The notes: generated by a model not told the origin, from the sequence alone. A stretch of 64,000 nt of DNA from Melastoma dodecandrum (GCA_029817715.1 JARUPY010000538.1:9238001-9302000), one strand, 5' to 3'. Shown: positions 1 to 11,976, numbered from the stretch's first letter. Numbers and translations: made by a program.

Positions 1-914
1 CGAAGTCCTACGCTCTACTATCTCGCATAACATACACTTCGTCTTTTGGTCTATGCATGTACATGGACACACAAATTTCGAAGTCTCGTCCCAAACCTCT
101 CGAAGGATTGTTGAAGGCGCATGAATCTTTCCGCGCAAAAAAACGCGGTGTCAAGACCATCAAGCGACTCCAACCGCTACATGAGGTAAAAGGAGAGGTG
201 CGGGCCTCCCCGAAATATTGAAAATCTACTTGTAACGGGCCGTGGGCCCAAGTGCATAGGCCCACGGTCACCATCCTCCCCCGCCCCCTTTGATCTCAAT
301 AATTGTCTGTGCTTGGCCGCATGCCTTAGGCTCATAGGCTTATTGTCGCATGTTGTTTGCCAAACACACATGAGTTCGGGCCCAAAAAGCCCGAATCGGG
401 TCCTACGCTCATAAAACATTAACATGAGTCCGGAGTCATGCCCAGATTGGGTCCAACACCCGTTAACAAAGAACAAACTTTTGGAGCAAACGCCACCTTT
501 TCGCATGTTTACATGTAAGAGTTAGTAATTAGAAATCCCCGAATCTACTCTGGTTTTTCGACTTAAACTCAAGCTTTTAAAATTAAGTCGGTGGTGATTC
601 CGTATAGTTTATCTAGGTTAAACAACATCCTTTTTACGGAGCCATTTTGGATGAGGAACGGACGACACGAGCCGCTCCCAATTTCTCCTGAAAGTTCCTT
701 CTTCGGATCATGCTCCGCCTTTCGCCTGCCGCCTCTTAGGAAAACAGACACAGTCGGCGAGGGCTCGAGGAGGCCCAGTTAGGAACCCAAGGAGGGATCA
801 CCTAATTCCCTTCTACAGCGTCCGACGCCTGAGTCGTGACATCGACCGGTTGGCCCTTGGGGAGCGGGCTCGGATCCTCGTGTTGTCCGAACAGCCACGC
901 GCGTGCTAGGCCGG
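1..914. other. No gene recognised; possible upstream gypsy DNA
   Basis: I see no convincing gene here. The open frames are short, lie on both strands and match nothing I know. Because a gag zinc knuckle begins just to the right at about 973, the eroded gag and perhaps LTR of the same gypsy element should lie here, but no gag motif, primer-binding site or LTR boundary can be read. Confidence 0.3.
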
Positions 915-1132
915 AAGGCGCGCGTACACCAAGGTTGAAGTTCGGCCATCTCCTAACACTGGTGTCTCGAGAAAGTGTTTTAAGTGCTAAAGAATTGGGC
1001 ATAGAGCTTCCGAGGCCTTAATCGACGAGCTGTCACTATTATGAAGATTTCGGAGGATGAACAAGTGACCAAGAAGGAGAACCCATCTGGGATGTCGAGG
1101 AAGAAGTAGTGTAGGAACCCGATGAGGGCTAG

Positions 1133-1783
1133 TTGTTGGTCATTCGAAAGGCCCTTAAAGCAAATGTGGTGCCCGATGAAGTCGACCAATGGAAGAGAAT
1201 CTTTCAGACCCGATGCACTGTGCAAGGACAAATGTGTCATGTGATCGTTGACAGTGGGAGTTGCATCAATGTGGCTTCTACTACAATGGTCGAGAAACAG
1301 ACGTTATCGACTAAGCCACACTCTCGACCTCACAAGCTTCAATGGTTGAGCAAAGAGAGTGATCTAATGGTGACTAAGTAGGTGTTGGTTTCATTGAGCA
1401 TTGATCAGAGCTACAAGGACACGGTAACTTATGATGTTGTACCCATGGATGCAGGTCACTTGTTATTGGGAAGACTGTGGAAATATGATCGTCAAGCAGT
1501 TTATGATGGATACAAGAATACGTATTCAATCAATCTCGATCAGAGGGAGATCACTCTACTTCCCTTGTCTACCCAAGCGTTACCCAACCCGTCGTCTCGA
1601 GATCAAACTCGAGAAGTCAATATGAAGTTGGTGGAGTTGGCTCGAGATATTAGCGAGGAGAAGTATGTATACATGTTGATGTTGTTCGAGGTAGGAGAAG
1701 AGCCAGCTTTGACTATGTTCCATCGAGTTCGAGCACTTTTACAAGAATTTGAGGATGTGTTTCCAGAAGAGATGCCAGGATGA
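1133..1783 (+). pseudogene. Gypsy protease and linker (pol N-terminus), broken
   Basis: This stretch reads as the retropepsin part of a gypsy polyprotein. The active-site loop is VDSGSCINVAS near 1249-1281. It is followed by the conserved PHKLQWL segment and then, after a stop at 1379-1381, by VVPMDAGHLLLGRLW, which contains the second protease signature. A second stop at 1781-1783, after the EDVFPEEMPG motif that leads into reverse transcriptase, separates it from the next domain. Retropepsins cut the Gag-Pol precursor; this copy cannot be translated as one chain, so I call it a pseudogene. No usable start codon is expected because pol is normally made as a fusion. Confidence 0.8.
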
Positions 1784-1795
1784 CTGCCTCCGCCG

Positions 1796-2380
1796 CGGGA
1801 CATACAACATCAGTTCGACTTCATTCCTAGAGTGTCGCTGCCTAATCGACCTGCGTATCAATGTAATCCCGATGAGGCGAGAGAGCTGCAGCGACAGGTC
1901 GATGAGCTTATCGAGCGAGGCTTTGTTCGAGAGAGCCTCAGCCCGTGTTCTGTGCCCGCCATTTTGGTTCCCAAGAAGGATGGTTCATGGCAGATGTGTG
2001 TCGACAGTCAAGCAATCAATAAAATCACCGTCAAATATCGATTTCCCATTCCTCGACTTGACGATATGCTCGATGAGTTGCATGGGTCGACATTTTTCTC
2101 GAAGGTGGACTTACGGAGTGGATATCACCAGATTCGGATGAAGGAAGGAGATGTGTGGAAGACGACATTCAAAACTAAATTCGGATTATATGAGTGGATG
2201 GTTATGCCGTTTGGTCTCTCGAAAGCACCGAGCACCTTCATGCAACTGATGAACCAGGTGTTTCGCCCTTTCATCGGCAAATTCGTGGTAGTTTATTTTG
2301 ATGATATTCTTGTATATAGCCGTAGTGAGGAGGAACACATTGACCACCTTAGACTGTTGTTCGAGAAGTTAAGGGAGTAA
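1796..2380 (+). pseudogene. Gypsy reverse transcriptase, palm and fingers intact
   Basis: The frame holds the ordered RT motifs: [75 protein letters not shown] and the catalytic box [11 protein letters not shown] with both aspartates. The frame stops at 2378-2380 just before the thumb region, which continues in the next frame. RT copies the element RNA into DNA in the virus-like particle. The palm motifs look intact, but the flanking stops make the polyprotein inactive. Confidence 0.85.
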
Positions 2381-3212
2381 CGTATATTCGGGAACATTAA
2401 GAAGTGCGAGTTCTCGACTTCTAAAGTTATATTTCTAGGATATGTCATCTCGAGAGAAGGAATTTAGGTGGATGAGAGTAAAATTGTGGCTATTCGAGAT
2501 TGGCCTATTGCCAAGACAGCACATGACGTTCGAAGTTTTAATGACCTAGCGTCATTCTATCGGAGATTCATCAAGGACTTCAGCTCGATCGCAGCCCCGA
2601 TGACGGAGTGTTTGAAGGGGACGACTTTCATGTGGACTCCCGCGGCTCAGTCGAGTTTTTGAGTCGTTTGTGCGAGGTGCTCGTATTGGTACTCCCTGAC
2701 CTCGAGAGGTATTTGAAGTCGAGTGTGACGCCTTAGGAGTAGGGATCGGAGGCGTATAGCTGCAAGAGGGGTGACCGGTATCGTATTTCAACGAGAAGCT
2801 AAATGGATCACGACTGAACTACTCGACCTATGATAAGGAGTTTTATGCTATCATTCGAACACTGGAGACATGGAGTCATTATCTGTTGCCCAAGGAGTTT
2901 GTTCTTCATACTAATCATGAATCTCTGAAGCATATCAATGGGTAGTCAAAGCTTAATCAACGACACGCAAAGTGGGTGGAATATCTCCAGTCATTTACTT
3001 TCGTCTTGAAACATAAGTCGGGAATGAAGAATGTCGTAGATGACACATTGTCGAGAAAGTCAGCTCTTATGGCTAGGATGGAATCAAAGTTGATTGGATT
3101 CGAGTTGTTAAAAAAGTTGTACTCGAGTGATGTAGACTTCGGAGAGTTGTATAGGGGATGTCTCGAGAAGCCTATTGAGCAATATCATTTGTCTGATGGC
3201 TTTCTATTTTGA
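2381..3212 (+). pseudogene. Gypsy RT thumb, RNase H and chromatin-proximal linker, broken
   Basis: After the stop at 2378, the sequence still reads KKCEFSTSKVIFLGYVISREG, the standard RT thumb start. An RT connection follows (DVRSFNDLASFYRRFIKDFSSIAAPMTE). RNase H comes next in shifted frames (near 2720-3060: [18 protein letters not shown], then VDDTLSRKS). Stops at 2467, 2660, 2735, 2945 and 3210 and at least one frameshift near 2660-2700 break it. The last residues, HLSDGFLF, are the usual lead into the integrase zinc finger. RNase H would remove the RNA strand during reverse transcription; this copy is dead. Confidence 0.75.
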
Positions 3213-3311
3213 GGAATTAAGTTATGCATTCCTCGAAGTTCCATTCGGGAGCATCTTATTCTAGAGGTACATGGAGGAGGACTCGCTGGTCACTTACGAG
3301 TTGGGAAAACT
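3213..3311 (+). pseudogene. Start of gypsy integrase, truncated
   Basis: In frame after the RNase H stop the sequence reads LCIPRSSIREHLILEVHGGG and then LAGHLRVGKT, the conserved stretch that carries the first His of the integrase HHCC zinc finger. Homology then stops. A short GC-rich stretch follows (3316-3420) containing a near-perfect 12-bp direct duplication (gtatccggttgt twice at 3329-3352). I could not place the catalytic core, so the element was cut here by deletion or another insertion. Confidence 0.7.
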
Positions 3312-4062
3312 CGGTTGTGAGGCGTTGTGTATCCGGTTGTATCCGGTTGTGAGGCGTATAACCCCCGTGGTAGTCCTGGTAGTGCTTCGGCTGTATCCAG
3401 CGGCGGTCCAAGTTTTACCCTTTTCGTTTACGTTGGTCGATTTGTTCGTTAGTGTGTTCCATTTAGTCGTTGTCTTTTTCCGTTTCCGCGACCGTTGGCG
3501 CATCATCTTCTTTGTAAATTGAATTAGACAAGAGTTTTGTAAACTCGAACATCATTTCGCGATTTTTTTCAAAACTAACTCTAGTTACATAGAAACCTCT
3601 CTCAATAAAAATATCTTTTAATGAGAAGAGAAGCAAGAGAGTTATACTTATTGAAAGCATATATTTCTAAGAATATGTTTAGGGTAACATCGTCAATTAC
3701 TACGGTAATATATTCTTTTTGTGTTATAGAATATAAAAGGATTTGAAATCATAGGTAACCAAAGGCCTTGGTGAATTTCATATTCTATTCTGACATTTCT
3801 AGACTCAATCTACGTTCATTTTCTTTTTACTTATTAAAAAAAAGGTCACGTTTTATGGATTGTTGAGCAATTATCAACACAATTAGAAACAGAAGGATCG
3901 ACCATTCCGATTCTTAATGGAAGCATCATACCACGGTTAAGATACAAGACCCAAGGATATGGAATTAAAAGGACCAATGCAAAATACATTCTCAGATCAT
4001 TTTTTTAAGAAAAAATTTTATAAAAAATGAAATGGAGAGGCATGTACAGTGTAGTTTCGGCC
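3312..4062. other. AT-rich intergenic DNA, 3' flank of the reticulon gene
   Basis: No gene is supported here. Open frames are short and low in complexity. The part nearest 4062 must contain the 3' untranslated region of the minus-strand reticulon gene, but I cannot fix a poly(A) site from the sequence alone. Confidence 0.5.
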
Positions 4063-7000
4063 TTATTGAATCGATGCCTTCTTTCCCTCGGACATTCCCG
4101 TTGCTTTGGACCGGTCTCGGATAGCAACATCCTCGTCCACCGTCACTGTAGTAGCATACTCCGCATCCTCTCTCATCATTTTCTGCTGGTAGTATCTGAA
4201 GGCTACGTATACCATGAACACTGCAACGGGGTGGAGAACACAAAACACAACTGTCTCTAGGGGTGTCTAGAAAACCAATAACTAAACTAGAATAGAAAGG
4301 ACGTGAAGTGGAGTTCATGTGTTTACCGGCCCATATCCTGGCGACGGCCGAGCTCAAGTTCCATACGAGGGTGAAGACGGCTCCGGCTACGGCCTTCTTG
4401 TGGGTGCAGGAGTCCCAGGCGTCCCTGAACCGGCGAACCCAGAATGTGCCTTCACATGTACAAGCGGGCCAATGACACACGGTGTATAGTTGACCAGTAT
4501 GCCCCCATAGTTCCGAGGTCGTCTCTAATAATTGTTATCTTTCTAAGAAAAAAAAGCGGGGCGGTTCTAATTTGGACGGGGCTTCATCACTAGTGGGCCA
4601 GAACTTTTATGTAAAAACCAAAAACATGAACGATTACTAAAAGATAATCAGTAATGGTTTTTTTTTGTTTGCTCAGTAAAATAATCAGTAATGATTGGAT
4701 TGCCTCGTAACGGATCCGGCGGAAACCCAAAAAACACAAGGAGGGAATGAAAAATAAGAAAATGAGGTGGAACCGGTTGTTGATCAGGCAGGACAAACAA
4801 CAGTAATGGAAGGAGGGGTCCACCCCTTCCTTGATTTGACATCCTCCCCTCCCAACAACGATTACAAAACTCGATTCATTCGCATTCAAATTCACTAATG
4901 TGAAAATTTTTGGAAAAAAGCAGACTTTTTAGACTCTTGGTGGGGGGGGTGGGGGGGGGAGTGATGAAAGAGGAACATTTAGACTTACCATAGGCAGCTA
5001 TGTTTGAGGAATAGGAGGAGCAGAGTTTAGGCACCACGAACACTACGAAAAAGCCTGTCACATATCATTTACACGATCACAAACGAGCCCCCTTCCAAAA
5101 TCATCAGTTTACCCAGAAAGTAGGAAAAGGCCGGGGAGACAACACAAGAAGTTTCAGTTTGCAGAAAATCATGGACATTTTAACAGTTAGTTGTCTTCGT
5201 TTGCAAAATGTGGCCACCCATCGCCAATGGAATAAATAACCGTAAATAATAACAATAACGAGAAGAAGAAAAAGAAAGGGAGGCTGATGCTCACCAAATT
5301 TTGCCAGATTCCAGATGGTGATGGAGCTCGCACACCTGGCCGAAACAAACAGCAGCACAGCCAACTGCCCACCACAACCCCCCCCCCCCCAAAAAAAAAA
5401 AAAATATTCACCCAATTTTCGACCCCGACATAGGCCCAAAATATTTAAAAGAAATAAAACAAAAACAAAAATTAATGCCAAAATAAAATCTCAAAAAAAA
5501 AAAAGAAAAATAATTCAGTAATATGATTACCTTCATGGTAGTAGAAGGGTCCCCAGAGAAAAGAGCCTTGAGCTTGAGGAGGAACTCATTCAAGTAAGGG
5601 AGGACCAGCCTGATCACCCACATGGCTTCCTCCTCCCCCAACACATACTTGCCTTCCTCCTCTTCCTCCATCACCCTCCCCCTGCATACCAGAGATCTGT
5701 ACAAGAAGATGATGGCCAGATACACCAGACCCATGTAGGATGCCACCGATATGCAGCTGCATAACATCAAACACCTCCCCCAAAATTAGCAAACAAAACA
5801 AGTGATGCTCTCACGACAATGGCCATCTTATCTGATTCAATAATTCGGTCCACCTGATGTTTACTTCCTGGGTGTATGAGGATGACAGTATGGTGAATGT
5901 CCCGAACCCGAAAACCAGGGTCGATCTCGAAACGTCCCTCCACATTATCAGGTCCGCTGCCAAAAATCAAATCCTGGGATGAGATAGGTTCCCATGGTTT
6001 TGTCGACAGATCGTTCGGAGGAGTGAAAGGATGCTTACTTAGATTCTGCAGCTTGCTATGTCTGCCTACAGGGCCAGGGCGCTCCCCAGGAGAAGACTTT
6101 GCATAATTCTGATAAAATTCGGAACGTCTCGAGTGGAAATCGGCAGAAATGTGCTTGCTCGGAGGCAAGGGATTAGTGACATTCCGTCGAATTCTCATTT
6201 GCTTCTGCTCCTTATTGGCATGGCTTCTGGGTGCTTGGTTCGGCATTGACTTCGGCCCTGTTCTCGGCATCACCGGAACTCGATCAATCTCTTCGTCGAC
6301 TTGTTCCAGCATCCTATCAGGAGTCTCAGCCCTTTTTGGCTCAAACACCACTATCTCCTTGACCTCCGAAATCTTCTTCTCCTCCTCACTCTCGCTCTCT
6401 TCCTCTTCCCCTCCCAATTCTTGAGCTCCGCCCTCTTCTTCGCCAGATAGTTCACTCTCATTTATGAAAGCCTTCTCATCCACCGCACTTTTGTCATCCA
6501 ATTCACCGAACGTTCCTTCTTTCTCTTTGATCTCCAAATCTGTGTTCCACAATTCAGCCGAACCAGAGTCCTTGTCCCCACAATGCTCGATCCGAACGCC
6601 CTCTGACTTGCTCTTCCCCAATTGGGGTGAATTCACACAATCATTAGTAGATCCGCCCGGGATAACGGCAGATCTCGACCTCATGATTGGGACAGGGGGC
6701 TTGCGAGTGCGACGATCCCTCTTCCCCTGGGTGTCCTTGGCAGGACTAGTGCTGCAGCTGAATTGAAGCTGTTTCCTCTTGCCAGAGGAAGGACTGCTCG
6801 GCACCCTGCCAAAACTAGGATCGGAGGGGGCCACAGCTGTCTTCTTGGGGGATTTGGTGGAGGAGCTAGCAACAGAAGGGGATGTGCTGCTGGCATCGGC
6901 ATCGAAGACCTTGAAGCCGTCGTTCTTCATCCGGGACTCCCAGACAGAGCCAGCTGCCACGCTCCCACGGCACTTCTCGGCCGAGGAGGAGGGAGATCTC

Positions 7001-7071
7001 GTACGGATGATGACGGGAGAGGTAATGCTGGTAGGGGCAGGAGCAGCAGGAACAGCAGCATCGTCATCCAT
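4063..7071 (-). CDS. RTNLB21: Reticulon-like protein, RTNLB21 type, seven exons
   Basis: Reticulons insert hairpins in the ER membrane and shape tubules. Minus-strand exons: 7071-6039, 5956-5854, 5756-5531, 5364-5295, 5054-4989, 4449-4327 and 4220-4063. Every intron has GT..AG ends, and the lengths sum to 1779 nt (592 residues plus stop) with all phases closing. Exon 1 (about 344 residues) is a disordered, Ser/Glu-rich N-terminus with the motif SVWESRMK and an acidic tract. The reticulon domain starts with LTDLIMWRDVSRSTLVFGFG (exons 1-2). Two hydrophobic hairpins follow: one in exons 2-3 (SYMGLVYLAIIFLYRS) and one in exons 4-5 (LAVLLFVSARCASS, FFVVFVVPKLCSSY). Exon 6 has FWVRRFRDAWDSCTHKK and exon 7 a third hydrophobic stretch ending VAFRYYQQ. 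This long-N-terminus form matches plant RTNLB21/22 as I remember them; the exact paralogue number is inferred. No disabling change was seen. Confidence 0.93.
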
Positions 7072-7579
7072 TTTAAGTTTTTAGTCGGCACAACGTTACT
7101 ATCCAAATCGGGTCAACGTGGGGTGGGAATTTTAATCTGTATCTTGGGTTAAGGATGGCGTAGGTTTTGGTTCAAGGGAAAAAAAAAAAGAACAAAATGA
7201 ACAAATTGGTAATGGAATTCTGAATTCTCCGAGGGGGGGTGTTTAAAATTAGATTGAAAGAGTTCAGTTAATTTTTATGAGAAGGAAGAAGAAGCATCTC
7301 TTCTTTTGTTTTTTTTTGTCCCTCCCCAACCTTTTTTCTTTTCTTTTTTTTTGTTTGTGTCGGTTGTAACCCCTTTCTCTTTTATTACTCGTGGATGATT
7401 ATAGATGGATGCGTAGTTGCAAGACATTGTCCGCTTCGGACCGTTTTCACATTTTTTTATTTTTATTTTAGAAATACTTGCATGCGAAAGCGACACGTAT
7501 TAAAATATCGTGATTCATTTACATATTTATTCGCATATATAAAAGGTTAATACTAATAATGAGATCACACACATCCGAA
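7072..7579. other. 5' flank of the reticulon gene
   Basis: This AT-rich stretch lies upstream of the minus-strand reticulon start and should hold its promoter and 5' untranslated region. It contains A runs near 7181-7190 and T-rich tracts at 7301-7352. I could not identify a clear TATA box or transcription start on the minus strand. Confidence 0.4.
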
Positions 7580-8543
7580 GGCTGTTAATGAGCCGGCCCG
7601 GCTCACGAACTACCCGGCCCGGCTCGTCTCTTGGTCCAAGCTCGGCTCGACATAATTCAAACTTTGACGGGCTCGAGTCTTATTTTTTGAAAGTCAAGCC
7701 GGACTCGGGCTTATTTACTAATCCAACAAATTACCCGGCCCGACTCAATAATTTTTATAATAAATATTTAATTTAAATATTAAGGAAATTAATAAAAAAA
7801 CTTTTAAACCTTTCCTCTTCTTCATCGTTCTTCATCCACACGAAGCCCTCGAGAAACTCATCGGATCACTCTTAGGTTTTCTTTCTGCTTCAAGTGTGGA
7901 GAGTCTGGTTATTTTGTCTAGTGTCCTTGAATTTTTAAATGTCATGACTAGATGTCATTTGCCCTCCGATCTCACACCATCACCATCTCGTATGTTTCAC
8001 CCGTTCTCCCCCATCTCCTTCAGCAACTCTACTCCTCCCTTTTGTCCCGTTCCCCCTCCCCTCCCACATCCGTTCCCGTCTCTCCCTCGTCCACCTCGCC
8101 TCCCCCTCCCTCATCCGTTCCGTCTCTCCGTTTTTTTTAATGAATTTAATTTTTTTTATGTTATGTTTATCTGGCTCTTATACTTTTTTTTCCTAATTAT
8201 GTGAACAGAATTGTGAAGATATGATTTGGGAACTGAAAAATTTATTTTCGCTGATTAGAATTTGCTTGGACAACCACATCTTGCGAGGAATTTCTTAGAA
8301 GATTATACGATTTTTAATATTTATCAAATGTTAAGAGTGATTAAATTTAAAAAAAATTGAGGAGATTCGGGCTCAAACCGGGCTCAGACTCGGACTCGGC
8401 CTACAATTTTTTTAACGGGTTCAGGCTCGAGCTCGATTTAACAGAGCCCGATCAAGCTCGGACATAGGCTCAAGCCCGATAAAATTTTACTCGGGCCGAA
8501 CACGGATAGGGGTGTCTGAGCCCAACCCGACTCATTAACACCT
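7580..8543. mobile_element. Non-autonomous hAT-like element (MITE class)
   Basis: The ends are imperfect terminal inverted repeats of about 26 bp. The left starts GGCTGTTAATGAGCCGG at 7580. The reverse complement of the right end starts AGGTGTTAATGAGTCGG at 8543. Both continue into a GGCTCA block, and the inner flanks repeat GAGCTCGGCTCG-like words (7618-7650 and 8380-8520). Flanking 8-mers catccgaa (7572-7579) and aatacgaa (8544-8551) match at six of eight positions, as a decayed 8-bp hAT duplication would. The roughly 960-bp interior has no transposase; its T-rich and C-rich frames are not genes. The family assignment rests on end structure and duplication length. Confidence 0.6.
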
Positions 8544-9051
8544 AATACGAACACATCTGAACTCTTCTGCACATCAACAAACATACAATCACGAGACTAC
8601 TCCACATTTCTGTAGGTTTAAAAAGTCAATTTAATTAGGCTAGAGATGTGGGGGTGACGAATTATTTCAAGGAATCACAATTTCACCATTCATAAACATA
8701 TGTGTGGGAATGGAATTTACGTTCCTCGCAACACTATTGAATTTTACAGTGATAGTGTGGTTGTCGTAAAGTGAAAGTAAACGCAATACCAAAATTTAAT
8801 ACGACGGTACTGAATTTACAGTGTTTGGTGTTGTACACTGCAAAATACACAAGTGCAAGTATAATAAAGGAAGCACAACATTGGGATTTTTATGCGACTG
8901 TATCTAGGTTATAGCGTTATAGTTACAGACATGACTTGGATGAAAAACAACAAAAAAAGGCCTGGTGACGCTTCACGAAGGACGATGGCGGATGAGAGGC
9001 GGTCGAGGCGAACTCCTTTGATGGAATTCACCCTTGTAGAGCGACGTAAAC

Positions 9052-9217
9052 GTCAACGGTACCGGACAGGATCAACAGCGCCGATGTTGGACCACAACGC
9101 CGGATAGAGTCAACGGCGTCAAGGTTGGGCGGAGTCGAAGTGGTGGCAGGTCAACGGCACCGGACATGATCAACACCACCGAGGATGGACCGCAATGCCG
9201 GATATAATCAACAACAC
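9052..9217. repeat. Imperfect two-copy duplication, about 98-bp period
   Basis: Two related blocks, 9052-9118 and 9149-9217, share the order cgtcaacgg, accggaca, gatcaaca, ccga, ttggacc or atggacc, caa, gccggata. The GC-rich, glycine/arginine-coding look of the local open frame (8892-9107) comes from this repeat, not from a gene. Confidence 0.6.
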
Positions 9218-10530
9218 TCAGTTTGGAGGATAAATTACCGAAAATAAAAGATAAAAGACCGAAATCTGTATTTGAGTTGTTGTTGTTCGTTTGTTTTTAT
9301 AGACGTTTTCAATTGGCAGATAGATACATTGGCGGTTATTGATCTTCTTCAATCATGTTCTCCATTTTATCAGATTATTTGTGCTGTCGTTAATCACGTT
9401 GCTTAATTTGAGAAGAATCTGATTAAATATTTGCTGAAAGTATATTTTAATATAATTTCACTTTGAATATTCCTTTTAATATTTATATTGTCTCGTAATA
9501 TATAGGTTTTCATCAATCAAAGAGACACCCTTTTCGATAACCATCAATCAGACATTCTTTCTCAACATAGTAGTCGAAAATCTTTTTTTGACACGCTCTT
9601 CTCGAAAAAGATTGAAATTTTCATGTGTCAACGACACATGACAAAATAATAATCATAGTTCGCACATTTGGCGGTCTTTTAAGCATATATATTATATACG
9701 CTTTTGGCTATTCACTTTCTCCATGGTCGCTCCCCCCCCCCCCCAAATCACACGTTCGCCTCGTTGAAAAGTAAAGCAACGGGCATCCTAGGCCAGAATT
9801 AGCTCTTTCTTTCTTCCCTAAATTATTATGTAGAGAACGAGTCTACATACATATATTCTTACCTCTCTACCCTTTACAAATTAAACTGAATTTTATCATT
9901 CGTGGTTTTAACTGAATTTCTGTCCTTGACTTCGGTTCATTTTGAAAATCCAAGCCCTCCTCTTCTTCGGGAATTTTACATTTGTTGGGAAAAATATTTA
10001 CGATAGAATTTTTAAACCGATTGTTTTGAATTTATAAAAAATTCATTATTTATGACAGTAATATAGGTTAAAATAGGTAAATTCAGTCTTCTTTAGGTTT
10101 TAGTTGGACTCCCTTGCGGGAACCATGCTGCTGTCGATAAAAGCACAGTAACGGATAAATGTTATCAGTTTAATTGAACATGTAAAAAAATAAATGTAGA
10201 ATGTGGGATGATAGAGTAACAACTTTAAAGGAAAGAGAAAACATAAATTAAGAAAATAATTGATACACAGTTTTCATATTTAATATACTTTTTTGTTGTC
10301 TGTAGCCTTCTAAATCAAAATAATTGCTATCCTCCCTCTATGTCATAATTATTTGATTAATTTTCTTAGTGGGTTGTTATACTTATCATTAGAGTATTCT
10401 AATTGTATTGTCAATAGAACGCTCATTTAATGATAAAAAGAATGTGGGATTTCTTTTTTCCCTTTATAAGCTATTTCTAGGTAATAATTTTTACTAGGTA
10501 ATAATTTGGGTTGGGCGGGGGTGGGGGGCC

Positions 10531-10550
10531 GGGGGGGGGGGGGGGGGGGG
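10531..10550. repeat. Uninterrupted G20 homopolymer
   Basis: Twenty consecutive G residues follow a G-rich lead (10513-10530, broken by t and cc). Such a tract can form a G-quadruplex and is also a common site of assembly error, so its true length is uncertain. Confidence 0.9.
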
Positions 10551-11976
10551 ACATCAAAGCCATTGAGAAATTTGGATTGTTGTGCATGTGCCAACCCTAA
10601 CCCTGAAGCACAAGCCAAAAAAAAAAAAAATATGATTCTTCTCGCTTTCTCCGCAATCTTTCATTGGAGGACTACCTCTTCTCATTACTTACAAAACTAT
10701 TACAGAGTGTGTGTGGGTTTCGGACAACATAATAATGAAAGCAGACATGAATAATTAAAATTGTAAAGTAAATCACGCAAAAGGTGCACGAGATTTGAGT
10801 CCGTTTATTTTGTTTAAAAATGCCGATCGGCCCGACATTGCATGTGATGATGCCATCCAGTTATAATTATTACTACTGCGTAAGGATGTGGTCCCACCCG
10901 TTACAGTTTCACCCCAATTGGATTTACTCAATTAATTTATTGATCAACATCTCGGAGTCGGAGCCATCCTTTAAAACTTCGTAATTAGTAGACAACGTGC
11001 CATTGTGGTCATCTAGCATTCATTCTTCTTCTACGAATGGTAAGGAACATTTCATGTCGTCTTTGTTCTTTCTACCAAAATAGATAAATACATTTTTTTT
11101 TTTTTACTGTTATAAACTCATGGTTGGGAGCTCCTCCATCTTTTTACTTGTTAAAAGAAACTAAGAAAAAGGATAATTTGGATTGTCCGTGAATATGCTT
11201 ATTCTTCCGATGTGGTTTTGAGAAAATTTCGATATTTTATAACTTATATTTACGTATTCAAGTTAAATTAAAATCAATTTACAGGTGATACTTTCGTTAA
11301 GGTTTAACATCTTCAATTAAAACGAACTCACAATGAAGTGTCTGGCTGATTCATCATTAACTGACTTACTATTAGCATGATAATCGATTATGCTTTGATA
11401 ATTTCAGTTAATTGCTGGAAGCATAACAGCTAATATAAGTTTACACGGTAAAATTTCGATATGTATTCTTTTTTCAGGAAAGAGAAACGAACATGGGACA
11501 TATGAGCTAGTTGTTGTGGGTTTCTTTTTCGTCCCAACCTCCTCCCTTTCAAGGCACGTGATCCCTCTCTAATATTGTATTGACTTACTCTTTTCTTTTA
11601 GAAAAAACAGCTCTGGTAATTTGTACATATTGAAGTGAATCTTGCAGCTTCGACGAAAGGTTTTTCGTATTTTTATGAAAGCAATATCATTTATTAGAAG
11701 CGAAAAAATTCAAAACAATTAATCCCCCCGGGATGTCCCATAAGCCAATTCAAATTGAGTCCTCGTTTTCAGAATGTTTTTTTGAACTATATGAAGCCAA
11801 GGCAAAGTCGTTTTCTGCGTGTTCCTCTAACTTATTTGCATGCAAACAAAAAAATCATAAGATGTATTTAGGGGAGCTTTAATCTTAGTTAAAAGAAAAG
11901 AAAAAAAGTCCCGACTCTCACCAAGATTTGTCCCTAATAAAAGCATTTACCGATCGATTCATTAAAAAAAAGAAAA

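Larger units (their letters stand above)
915..3311 (+). mobile_element. Degenerate Ty3/gypsy retrotransposon, gag end to start of integrase
   Basis: Domains follow in gypsy order on the plus strand: a gag CCHC knuckle, aspartic protease, reverse transcriptase, RNase H and the first residues of integrase. The knuckle near 973-1021 reads KCFKC, a stop, then RIGHRASE, so its third residue group is broken and the last Cys is lost. Reading frames are interrupted by many stops. Homology ends abruptly near 3311, just after the HGGGLAGH motif that precedes the integrase zinc finger, so most of the integrase and the 3' LTR are missing. The protease type (DSGSCINVAS) recalls chromovirus-like plant gypsy elements, but I hold the lineage loosely. 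It is an old, non-autonomous copy. Confidence 0.85.
8544..11976. other. AT-rich intergenic spacer
   Basis: Over 3.4 kb I see no conserved coding motif on either strand. It holds a degenerate duplication at 9052-9217 and homopolymer runs (C13 at 9732-9744, G20 at 10531-10550, a T run near 11092-11105). Short open frames at 8892-9107 and 10427-10754 are explained by these repeats. Confidence 0.6.

Noticed and set aside
3420..3520. Possible continuation of gypsy integrase (LVDLFVSVFHLV)
   Set aside because: Only a few residues match the VDRFSKMAHF pattern, with no flanking core motif; likely chance.
5104..5801. Longer minus-strand open frames that extend past exon borders
   Set aside because: The parts beyond the GT..AG sites are intron translation (poly-Phe, poly-Gly from T and G runs).
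6149..7152. Plus-strand open frames over the first exon of the reticulon gene (6149-6424, 6464-6766, 6763-7152)
   Set aside because: They are shadows of the long, intact minus-strand exon, whose splice phases close.
8892..9107. Arg-rich open frame
   Set aside because: It reads through an imperfect repeat; no motif or homologous family.
10427..10754. Two open frames on opposite strands with poly-Pro and poly-Gly
   Set aside because: They are produced by the G20 tract.
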